A DNA stretch of 14,700 nucleotides from an uncultured Clostridia bacterium (lineage in GTDB: Bacteria > Bacillota > Clostridia > RUG12999), in assembly GCA_934792465.1 (NCBI GenBank), contig CAKVOK010000069.1, positions 1-14,700 on the forward strand, written 5' to 3'. Within the stretch, counting starts at the first letter, position 1. Every line of letters begins with the position of its first letter. Shown one piece after another: positions 6,248 to 13,273 of this stretch. The position numbers and the translations under genes were made by a program. Under the pieces are notes generated by a model, which was not told the DNA's origin, did no database searches, and worked only from the letters and a program-made list of their open reading frames with translations.

Positions 6248-7339
6248 ATGAAAAAAGAAGGCGAAATCAGAATACCGTCGGGATGTGCCATAAGCGGTAT
6301 ATTCGATAAATCGGGAGAGAGGATTCCGGGAGATATAATAGTAAAATCAATCGCAACAATGCACGACCGTTCAAACGGTTTGGGCGGCGGCTTTGCAGGC
6401 TACGGAATATATCCCGAATATAAGGAGCTCTACGCATTGCACATTTTTTATGACGGACTTTCATCAAGAGAAAATACGGAAAGATTTTTGGAAGAAAATT
6501 TCTCGGTTGAAAATCTTTCGAGAATACCCATAAGAAAACATAAAAATATTACAAACGAACCGCTGATATGGCGATATTTTGTTCGTCCGCTTCCGATAAA
6601 GCTGGAAAGCGCACAGCTTGATGAAGATGAATTTGTTTCACGCTGTGTGATACAGATAAATACAAAGATTGACGGCAGCTACGTTTTTTCAAGCGGAAAA
6701 AACATGGGCGTGTTTAAAGCCGTGGGATATCCGGAAGATGTCGGCGAATTTTACCGTCTTGAAGAATACAGCGGATATTGCTGGACGGCACACGGACGTT
6801 ATCCTACGAATACGCCGGGCTGGTGGGGCGGCGCACATCCGTTTTCGCTGCTTGATTATACTATAGTTCATAACGGCGAAATTTCTTCTTATGATGCGAA
6901 CAGACGTTTTATAGAAATGTACGGATATAAATGCACGTTGCTGACAGATACCGAAGTGATAACATATATCATGGATTTTCTGCACAGAAAGAAAAAACTT
7001 ACGTTAAAAGAAATTGCCGCCATTGTCGCAGCACCGTTTTGGAGCGAAATCGAAAAAATGCCGAAAGAAGAACGTGACAGATATACATATCTGCGTGATA
7101 ATTTCGCAAGTCTTTTGATTACGGGACCGTTCTCGATTCTGCTCGGATTCAAAGGCACAATGATGGCGCTGAACGACAGATTGAAGCTGCGCAGCATGGT
7201 TGTTGCCGAAAAGGGAAAACGTGTTTATGTTGCGAGCGAGGAAAGCGCAATTCGTGAGATTTGTCCCGACCCGGAAAAGGTATGGTCACCGAAAGGCGGA
7301 GAGCCTGTTATCGTAACGCTTGACGATATGAATATATAA
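6248..7339 (+). CDS. gltB1: Glutamate synthase, class II glutamine amidotransferase subunit (split GOGAT)
   Basis: This subunit hydrolyses glutamine and supplies ammonia to the synthase subunit. The 363 residues correspond to the N-terminal part of standard GltB. The candidate nucleophile is Cys13 in PSGCAISGIF; class II amidotransferases need this Cys at the mature N-terminus, so a 12-residue propeptide must be removed. Other class II landmarks are R184 and TNT (187-189), HPF (197-199) and the oxyanion and substrate motif VHNGEISSYDANRR (207-220). I chose ATG 6248 with AGAAAGG 10 bases upstream. The in-frame ATG at 6200 falls within the leader hairpin and has no good ribosome binding site. 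It is the first gene of the operon behind the ANTAR leader; the next gene follows after 15 bases. Confidence 0.9.
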   Translation: MKKEGEIRIPSGCAISGIFDKSGERIPGDIIVKSIATMHDRSNGLGGGFAGYGIYPEYKELYALHIFYDGLSSRENTERFLEENFSVENLSRIPIRKHKNITNEPLIWRYFVRPLPIKLESAQLDEDEFVSRCVIQINTKIDGSYVFSSGKNMGVFKAVGYPEDVGEFYRLEEYSGYCWTAHGRYPTNTPGWWGGAHPFSLLDYTIVHNGEISSYDANRRFIEMYGYKCTLLTDTEVITYIMDFLHRKKKLTLKEIAAIVAAPFWSEIEKMPKEERDRYTYLRDNFASLLITGPFSILLGFKGTMMALNDRLKLRSMVVAEKGKRVYVASEESAIREICPDPEKVWSPKGGEPVIVTLDDMNI

Positions 7340-7354
7340 AGGAGTTGTTGAACA

Positions 7355-8863
7355 ATGGGTATCAATTATATATATCCCGAATTTGATGTTATAAGAGATA
7401 AAGACAGATGTATAAAATGTAAGGTCTGTATGCGCCAGTGTGCAAACGAGGTTCATACATATAATGAAAAATTTGATATAATGCAGTCGGATTCGTCCAA
7501 ATGCGTAGATTGCCAGAGATGCGTTTCTCTCTGTCCGACACGTGCGCTTAAGATTGTTAAATCCGATAATACATTCCGTGAAAATGCCAACTGGAGCATG
7601 AACGCAATGAAAGAAATTTACCGTCAGGCAGATTCGGGCGGCGTATTGCTTTCTTCCATGGGAAATCCGAACCCATTTCCGGTGTATTGGGATAAAATGC
7701 TGATAAATGCTTCGCAGGTTACGAATCCGTCTATCGACCCCTTGCGTGAACCTATGGAAACAAGAGTATTTCTCGGAAAGAAATCCGATGAGATTGAAAG
7801 AGATGAAAACGGAAAAATCATACCGCATTCAAAACACCCGAATCTGGAACTTGACGTGCCTGTTATGTTTTCCGCAATGAGTTACGGCTCAATAAGCAAG
7901 AATGCACATGAATCGCTTGCGAGAGCGGCACAGGAGCTCGGCACTTGCTACAATACCGGTGAGGGCGGACTGCACAAAGATTTTTATAAATACGGAGCGA
8001 ATACGATTGTGCAGATAGCTTCGGGACGTTTCGGCGTTTATGAAGATTATCTCAATGCCGGTGCAGCACTTGAGATTAAAATGGGTCAGGGCGCAAAACC
8101 GGGTATCGGCGGACATCTTCCGGGAACTAAGATTGTGGGCGATGTGTCGCGTACAAGAATGATTCCTGAGGGCAGCGACGCTATTTCTCCCGCACCTCAT
8201 CATGACATTTATTCAATTGAGGATTTGCGTCAGCTGGTGGCTTCGCTTAAAGAAGCTACGAACTACACAAAGCCTGTTATAGTTAAGATTGCGGCTGTGC
8301 ATAATGTTGCGGCAATTGCTTCCGGTATCGCAAGAAGCGGAGCGGATATCATAGCAATAGACGGTTTCAGAGGAGGCACGGGTGCAGCGCCTACAAGAAT
8401 ACGCGATAACGTAGGTATACCGATAGAGCTTGCACTTGCGTCGGTGGATTCAAGGCTGCGCGAAGAGGGAATAAGAAACGAAGTTTCCGTAGTTGTCGGC
8501 GGAAGTATAAGAAACAGTGCCGATATTGTAAAGGCTATTGCACTCGGTGCAGATGCGGTGTATATAGGAACGTCCGCATTGGTTGCACTCGGCTGCCATC
8601 TTTGCAGGTCGTGTCACAGCGGTAAATGCAACTGGGGAATAGCAACGCAAAGACCGGAACTTGTAAAGCGTTTGAATCCGAATATCGGAGCGCAGCGCCT
8701 TGTAAATCTTATTACCGCATGGAAGCACGAAATTAAAGAGATGATGGGCGGAATGGGAATAAACTCGATAGAAGCCCTTAAGGGAAACCGCCTTATGCTG
8801 AGAGGTATAGGACTTACGGAAAAAGAACTTGAAATTCTGGGAATATCCCATGCCGGTGAATAA
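7355..8863 (+). CDS. gltB2: Glutamate synthase, Fe-S/FMN catalytic subunit (archaeal-type GltB2 with ferredoxin domain)
   Basis: This subunit forms glutamate from 2-oxoglutarate and glutamine-derived ammonia using reduced FMN. In the 502 residues there is an N-terminal 2x[4Fe-4S] ferredoxin domain (C19, C22, C25, C29 and C50, C53, C56, C60), then the FMN-binding barrel with FSAMSYGSIS (172-181), a KMGQGAKPGIGGHLPG stretch and the VVVGGSIRNSADIVKA phosphate-binding segment. The 3Fe-4S binding Cys cluster is C414-x5-C420-x4-C425 with an extra C417, followed by NWGIATQ. The N-terminal ferredoxin fusion is typical of archaeal and clostridial split enzymes, and absent from the fused proteobacterial GltB. 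GGAG is 10 bases upstream of the ATG. Electrons probably arrive from the next two gene products. Confidence 0.95.
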   Translation: MGINYIYPEFDVIRDKDRCIKCKVCMRQCANEVHTYNEKFDIMQSDSSKCVDCQRCVSLCPTRALKIVKSDNTFRENANWSMNAMKEIYRQADSGGVLLSSMGNPNPFPVYWDKMLINASQVTNPSIDPLREPMETRVFLGKKSDEIERDENGKIIPHSKHPNLELDVPVMFSAMSYGSISKNAHESLARAAQELGTCYNTGEGGLHKDFYKYGANTIVQIASGRFGVYEDYLNAGAALEIKMGQGAKPGIGGHLPGTKIVGDVSRTRMIPEGSDAISPAPHHDIYSIEDLRQLVASLKEATNYTKPVIVKIAAVHNVAAIASGIARSGADIIAIDGFRGGTGAAPTRIRDNVGIPIELALASVDSRLREEGIRNEVSVVVGGSIRNSADIVKAIALGADAVYIGTSALVALGCHLCRSCHSGKCNWGIATQRPELVKRLNPNIGAQRLVNLITAWKHEIKEMMGGMGINSIEALKGNRLMLRGIGLTEKELEILGISHAGE

Positions 8864-8878
8864 GGAGGTAATTTGAAA

Positions 8879-9313
8879 ATGAAAAAAGTATATGTAAATG
8901 AAGAATGGTGTCTGGGATGTCACCTGTGCGAATATAACTGTGCATTTTCAGCCAGCGGCGAAAAGGATATGGCAGAGGCGCTTATGAACAAGCCTATCTT
9001 TCCGAATATTCGGATTGAAGAACTCGGAGATATAAATTTTGCGGTGTCTTGCCGCCACTGCAAAGACGCATTGTGCGTCAAATCCTGTATAGCCGGCGCA
9101 CTGCACAAGGAGGACGGGGTTGTTAAGATAGACAAGAATAAATGCGTAGGCTGCTATACGTGCGTGCTTGTCTGTCCTTACGGCTGTATTGTGGAATCGG
9201 AAAACGGAGCGGTGAGCAAATGCGAGCTTTGTACAAGCAGAAGTGATAAAACTCCGGCGTGTGTGCAGGGCTGCCCGAACGGAGCTATCGTATTTGAGGA
9301 AAGGGGTGAATAA
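8879..9313 (+). CDS. Four-cluster 4Fe-4S ferredoxin subunit (HycB/DmsB-like)
   Basis: A 144-residue electron-transfer protein, soluble with no signal peptide. Cysteines fall into four groups suited to four [4Fe-4S] clusters: CLGCHLCEYNC near the N-terminus, CRHCKDALCVKSC, CVGCYTCVLVCPYGC, and CELC plus CVQGC near the C-terminus. This is the pattern of HycB/DmsB-type iron-sulphur subunits of oxidoreductases. Located between the synthase and the FAD oxidoreductase, it probably wires electrons from NAD(P)H or ferredoxin to the GltB2 clusters. ATG 8879 has GGAGG 10 bases upstream; TTG 8873, two codons earlier, is also possible. There are 15 bases after the gltB2 stop and 2 before the next start. 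Confidence 0.88.
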   Translation: MKKVYVNEEWCLGCHLCEYNCAFSASGEKDMAEALMNKPIFPNIRIEELGDINFAVSCRHCKDALCVKSCIAGALHKEDGVVKIDKNKCVGCYTCVLVCPYGCIVESENGAVSKCELCTSRSDKTPACVQGCPNGAIVFEERGE

Positions 9314-9315
9314 AC

Positions 9316-10551
9316 GTGAAGTATGTTATAATAGGAAATTCAACTGCGGCGGTAGGCTGTATCGAGGGTATTCGGTCGCATGACAAAGACGGCGAAATAA
9401 CGGTTATATCAAATGAAAATCATCATACATATTCACGTCCTTTAATATCGTATCTGCTGTACGGAAAAACAGATACGGAAAGAATGAAATACAGGGGAAG
9501 CGATTTTTACGGGAAGAATAAAGTAAAAACAATACTGGGTGAAAACGTTGTAAAAATTGATGCGAAAAACAAATGTGCGGTGCTTGAAAACGGAGAAACG
9601 GAAGCATACGACAAGATTATGATTGCAACGGGTTCGAGTCCGTTTGTTCCTCCGATGAAAGGACTTGAAAATGTTGAGAAAAAATTCACGTTTATGACTC
9701 TTGATGATGCGCAAAATCTCGAAAAGGTATTGACATCTGACGCAAAAACGGTTATAATAGGAGCAGGGCTTATAGGTCTTAAAGCTGCCGAAGGCATTGC
9801 GGACAGAGTAGGCAAGATTACCGTTGTTGATATGGCAGACAGAATTTTGCCGAGTATACTTGATGAACAGGGTTCGGCAATGATTAAAAAATATCTTGAA
9901 GATAAAAAGAGCATTGAATTTAAGCTGAATACATGCGTTTCGGAATTTGACGGCAATACAGCGATTTTGGCAAACGGAGAAAGAGTAGATTTTGATATTG
10001 TGATAATTGCGGTGGGCGTAAGACCGAACACATCTCTTGCGAAAGACGCCGGAGCGGAAGTAAACAGAGGCATTGTATGCAGCAGCAAGCAGGAAACAAC
10101 GCTGAAAGACGTGTATACGGCGGGCGACTGCTGCGAAAGCTTCGATATTTCGTGCGGTGAAAACAGAATTCTTGCACTTTTGCCGAATGCTTATATGCAG
10201 GGATTTACGGCAGGCGTGAATATGTCCGGCGGAGAAGCTGAATTTAATAATGCAATTCCGATGAACGCAATAGGATTTTTCGGAAATCATATTATAACGG
10301 CAGGCAGCTACATAGGTGAAAGCTATACCGAAATCGGCGACAATACATATAAAAAGCTGTTCTTCAAGGACAATCTGCTTAAAGGCTTCATACTTATAGG
10401 CGACATCAAACGTGCCGGTATATACACTTCGCTTATAAGAGAGCAAATTCCTCTTGATACCATTGACTTTGAAGCTGTGAAAAAACAGCCGGGAATGTAT
10501 GCATTCCCGAAAGCAAGACGCGACGAAAAATTAAGAAACGGAGGGATTTAA
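9316..10551 (+). CDS. FAD-dependent pyridine nucleotide-disulphide oxidoreductase family protein (glutamate synthase electron-input subunit)
   Basis: 411 residues with two Rossmann folds. The FAD dinucleotide fold at the N-terminus (VIIGNSTAAVGC, 4-15) has Asn-Ser where the classical GxGxxG has Gly; the NAD(P)H fold is at TVIIGAGLIGLKAAEG (145-160). IMIATGSSPFVPP (101-113) and VYTAGDCC (second FAD-phosphate motif, Asp before CC) are typical of NADH oxidase and rubredoxin reductase-like members. No CxxxxC redox disulphide is seen near the FAD fold, so it resembles single-electron-partner reductases rather than disulphide reductases. Gene order implies that it oxidises NAD(P)H and passes electrons to the neighbouring ferredoxin subunit, in place of GltD. 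It starts with GTG 9316, 2 bases after the ferredoxin stop, with AGGGG 9 bases upstream. Confidence 0.88.
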   Translation: MKYVIIGNSTAAVGCIEGIRSHDKDGEITVISNENHHTYSRPLISYLLYGKTDTERMKYRGSDFYGKNKVKTILGENVVKIDAKNKCAVLENGETEAYDKIMIATGSSPFVPPMKGLENVEKKFTFMTLDDAQNLEKVLTSDAKTVIIGAGLIGLKAAEGIADRVGKITVVDMADRILPSILDEQGSAMIKKYLEDKKSIEFKLNTCVSEFDGNTAILANGERVDFDIVIIAVGVRPNTSLAKDAGAEVNRGIVCSSKQETTLKDVYTAGDCCESFDISCGENRILALLPNAYMQGFTAGVNMSGGEAEFNNAIPMNAIGFFGNHIITAGSYIGESYTEIGDNTYKKLFFKDNLLKGFILIGDIKRAGIYTSLIREQIPLDTIDFEAVKKQPGMYAFPKARRDEKLRNGGI

Positions 10552-10553
10552 CC

Positions 10554-11273
10554 GTGAGTATAAATGCAAAAGGAATGTATTACAAAGAGCTTAACGAACT
10601 TGTAAGACAGGAAAAAGAAAATGATATAACGCTTGAAAATGTAAACGGTCAGAGATATATAGGTGCAGGCTCAAACGGCAAAATAATAAGAATCGAGGGC
10701 GTGCCGGGAAATGCGCTCGGCGCATATCTTAACGGAAGCAAGCTTATTTGCAGTACGAATGCACAGGACGAAACGGGCGACACCATGAACGATGGCGAGA
10801 TTATAATAAACGGCAATTGCGGCGATGCCTGCGGATATGCTATGAGAGGCGGAAAGATTTTTGTTAAGGGAAATGCCGGATACCGTGCCGGTATTCATAT
10901 AAAGGCATACAAGGAGAAACAGCCGTCAATCGTAATAGGAAATAAAGCCGGTGCGTTTTTGGGAGAATACCAGGCAGGCGGAAAAATTATTGTTTTGGGT
11001 TTGGACTCCGACGAGTTCCCCGTTGATAAATTTATGGCTACCGGTATGCACGGCGGAAAAATATACATACGCTCGGATATTGCACCTGTGCCTGAAACCA
11101 AACAGATAATAGCGGCAAAGGCTGATGAAAACGACCTTGCGGAAATCAAAAAGGAGCTTGAAGAATTTTCAAAATATTTTGATGTGCCAATGAGTAAGAT
11201 TATGGAGAAAAGCTTCTATGTTTTGACACCGGATACAAAAAATCCGTATAAACAGCTGTATACAAATAATTAA
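10554..11273 (+). CDS. gltB3: Glutamate synthase GXGXG (beta-helix) subunit
   Basis: 239 residues matching the stand-alone C-terminal domain of GltB, a right-handed beta-helix that helps position the amidotransferase and synthase domains. The repeats of spaced glycines and short strands are visible in NDGEIIINGNCGDACGYAM, RGGKIFVKGNAGYRAGIHI, and SIVIGNKAGAFLGEYQAGGKIIVLG. The C-terminal roughly 70 residues are helical and mostly charged. It starts with GTG 10554, 2 bases after the previous stop, with GGAGGG 8 bases upstream. Together with gltB1 and gltB2 it reconstitutes the full large subunit as three polypeptides. Confidence 0.92.
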   Translation: MSINAKGMYYKELNELVRQEKENDITLENVNGQRYIGAGSNGKIIRIEGVPGNALGAYLNGSKLICSTNAQDETGDTMNDGEIIINGNCGDACGYAMRGGKIFVKGNAGYRAGIHIKAYKEKQPSIVIGNKAGAFLGEYQAGGKIIVLGLDSDEFPVDKFMATGMHGGKIYIRSDIAPVPETKQIIAAKADENDLAEIKKELEEFSKYFDVPMSKIMEKSFYVLTPDTKNPYKQLYTNN

Positions 11274-11305
11274 AAATATATGCAAGCAGAAAGGGTATGG
11301 TAGAT

Positions 11306-12571
11306 ATGAATAAATATGAGGCGCTTGACTATATCAGAGAAAGTGATGTTGAATTTATAAGGCTTCAGTTTTGCGATATGTTCGGCAGATTGAAAAATAT
11401 GTCGATAATGGCGTGGCAGCTGGAACGTGCGTTTGAATACGGTATACCGTTCGACGCTTCGTGTGTTACCGGGCTTTTGAATACCGATAACGAGGATTTG
11501 TTCCTGATGCCCGATGCCGATACCCTTTCCGTGCTGCCGTGGCGGCCGCAGACAGGCAGAGTTGTGAGATTTTATTGTGATATAAAACACAGCGACGGAA
11601 CATTGTTCGGCGGTGACGGCAGAAATCTTTTGAAAAATACGGTCGAAAAGTTCGGAGATTATGAAGTGAAAATCGGGAATGCGATTGAGTTTATGCTCTT
11701 CAATACGGATGAAGAGGGCAACCCGACGTTTACTCCGCATGACAGCGCAAACTATTTTGAGACGTCGCCGGCAGACAGGGGAGAGAATGTAAGACGAAAT
11801 ATATGTCTTACTCTTAAGGAAATGGGAATATCCGTAGAAGGCTCTCACCATGAAGCAGAACACGGTCAGCATGAGATAATAATTATGCACGAGGACGCAT
11901 TGCGTGCGGCTGATAATTTTGTAACGGCAAAATCCGTAATCAGCACGGTTGCGCACCAAAACGGACTTTATGCGTCGTTTATGCCGAAGCCGTTTGAAAA
12001 TATTGCGGGCAACGGTACGCATATAAATATAAGTATATATCAGAACGGCAGAAATATATTTGCCGGCGACGATATCTCCGAAGACGGGAAATATTTTATA
12101 GCCGGAATCATGGCGAATACGGACGGCATATGCCTTTTCTCGAATCCTACGGTAAATTCGTATAAGCGTCTTATGTCGGGGAGCCGTGCGCCTAAATATA
12201 TAGCATGGTCGAAAAGAAATATTCCTCAGCTTGTCAGCATACCGAAATCAAACGGAAACAGTGCGGAAATCGAAATCAGGAATCCGGACGGAACAATGAG
12301 TCCGTATGTAACGTATGCGCTTTTGACGGAAGCCGGTATGTGGGGAATAAAAAATAAAATAAAGCTTCAGAAAGAATTTGATAAAATTACTTCAAAGACA
12401 AGAAAGCTTCCTTCAAATCTGCATGACGCAATTGTGTGTGCAGAAAATAATATGCTTGTAAAAAACGTGCTCGGAGAGAAAGTGTTTAATGAGTATGCGG
12501 CTATAAAGCAGCATGAATGGGAAGATTATCAGAATACGGTTACCGACTGGGAACTGAAAAAATATTTCTGA
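11306..12571 (+). CDS. Glutamine synthetase-like protein, probably catalytically impaired
   Basis: 421 residues, slightly shorter than GSI-alpha enzymes (about 443). The fold is clear: beta-grasp domain, FDAS loop (D50 equivalent kept), GRVVRFYCDIK, HHEAEHGQHE (metal ligands E183, E190), GNGTHINIS (H239), NSYKRL (R288) and IEIRNPD (E323, R325). Against my recollection of Salmonella GS, five key positions differ: E129 to A126, N264 to A234, E327 to R294, R339 to I306 and R344 to S311. These are a metal-2 ligand, a glutamate contact, the ammonium-site flap Glu and phosphate/ATP Arg residues. I infer weak or no synthetase activity; a sensor role or another ligation are alternatives. ATG 11306 is preferred: AGAAAGGG lies 10 bases upstream, whereas ATG 11297 is one base from it. 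The family name glnA may be attached by annotation pipelines. Confidence 0.85.
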   Translation: MNKYEALDYIRESDVEFIRLQFCDMFGRLKNMSIMAWQLERAFEYGIPFDASCVTGLLNTDNEDLFLMPDADTLSVLPWRPQTGRVVRFYCDIKHSDGTLFGGDGRNLLKNTVEKFGDYEVKIGNAIEFMLFNTDEEGNPTFTPHDSANYFETSPADRGENVRRNICLTLKEMGISVEGSHHEAEHGQHEIIIMHEDALRAADNFVTAKSVISTVAHQNGLYASFMPKPFENIAGNGTHINISIYQNGRNIFAGDDISEDGKYFIAGIMANTDGICLFSNPTVNSYKRLMSGSRAPKYIAWSKRNIPQLVSIPKSNGNSAEIEIRNPDGTMSPYVTYALLTEAGMWGIKNKIKLQKEFDKITSKTRKLPSNLHDAIVCAENNMLVKNVLGEKVFNEYAAIKQHEWEDYQNTVTDWELKKYF

Positions 12572-12588
12572 TTATATGATGCAAAATT

Positions 12589-12668
12589 AATCTCTTATCA
12601 TTCCTTGCCCTGTGATAAGGAGATTTAAAACAATAAGTTTATGCTGCACAGGGAGGCAGATAGGGAGG
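12589..12668 (+). promoter_or_regulatory. Structured spacer ahead of the ANTAR regulator gene, with duplicated Shine-Dalgarno-like sequence
   Basis: The 104-base gap contains hairpin A, AATCTCTTATCA (12589-12600) with TGATAAGGAGATT (12613-12625), 12 pairs with one bulged G and a 12-nt loop. Bases CCCTGTG (12608-12614), in its loop and 3' arm, are perfectly complementary to CACAGGG (12647-12653), giving either an alternative stem or, with CCCTG/CAGGG only, a pseudoknot. The CAGGG side runs into the first of two AGGGAGG copies (12650-12656 and 12662-12668); the second is the proper site, 7 bases before GTG 12676. No T-tract follows, so it is not a normal terminator. It might tune the regulator's translation or mark an mRNA-processing site. 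Confidence 0.5.
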
Positions 12669-12675
12669 TTGTCGT

Positions 12676-13245
12676 GTGGAAAAGGTTTTGATTGTATCAT
12701 CTTCACCAAAGGGAACGGACGCATTGCTTAAAATCATGCCGCAGATTATAGAATCAAATTCCGATTCCGCAGACTGCGGCGGCAGAGCAAGACGGAAATT
12801 TATTGAAAACAGCTATGATGTTGTTATAATAAATATGCCTCTTTCGGACGAAGACGGTCTTATGCTTGCGCAGGACCTCGCTGCTGATACAGACGCAGGG
12901 ATAATACTTCTCGCACCGTCGGATAAGTCGGATTATATCGAAAGCGTTGTCGGCACTATGGGTGTTTTTGTCGTACCGAAACCATTTACCGCAGCAATGA
13001 TAAGCCAGGCGATACGCTTCAACGTGGCGGCGAGAAACCGTATGTATCAGGTTGTTAAACAAAAGAATGAATTAAAACGTACAATAGATGATTTAAAGGC
13101 GGTCAGCCGTGCAAAATGCTGTCTTGTTCAATATCTTAATATGACGGAATCGCAGGCTCACAGATATATTGAGAAACAGGCGATGGATATGCGGTGCAGC
13201 AGACGGCGTATTGCCGATAAAATTATAAGTACATACGAAATGTAA
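12676..13245 (+). CDS. ANTAR-domain transcription antiterminator with degenerate receiver domain (NitR-like)
   Basis: A 189-residue RNA-binding regulator. Residues 1-115 have a response-regulator receiver layout, but the phosphoacceptor Asp is Asn53 (VVIINMP) and the N-terminal acidic pair is Ser-Ser (VLIVSSSP, 4-11). Lys102 in VVPKPF is kept. A coiled-coil-like helix (about 116-140) leads to the ANTAR domain (about 129-187): conserved A146-K147, a helix with LNMTESQAHRYIEKQAMD and the basic CSRRRIADKII helix. ANTAR proteins dimerise and bind paired hexaloop hairpins to prevent termination; such an element lies in this operon's leader (6010-6062). NitR of solventogenic clostridia is, as I recall, encoded beside glnA in the same way. 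GTG 12676 has AGGGAGG 7 bases upstream. The pseudo-receiver implies control without phosphorylation. Confidence 0.9.
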   Translation: MEKVLIVSSSPKGTDALLKIMPQIIESNSDSADCGGRARRKFIENSYDVVIINMPLSDEDGLMLAQDLAADTDAGIILLAPSDKSDYIESVVGTMGVFVVPKPFTAAMISQAIRFNVAARNRMYQVVKQKNELKRTIDDLKAVSRAKCCLVQYLNMTESQAHRYIEKQAMDMRCSRRRIADKIISTYEM

Positions 13246-13273
13246 ATGCTGCGGTATTTGCAGCGAAAGGCAG

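Noticed and set aside
9442..10446. Long minus-strand frame (334 codons) opposite the FAD oxidoreductase
   Set aside because: Composition is that of an antisense shadow (rich in Cys, Phe, His, Tyr), with no domains, while the plus strand carries a complete flavoprotein with cofactor motifs.
12572..12675. A second ANTAR element before the regulator gene
   Set aside because: Neither stem has a hexaloop with A1/G4; the CTGC/GCAG stem near 12643-12658 has an 8-base loop.
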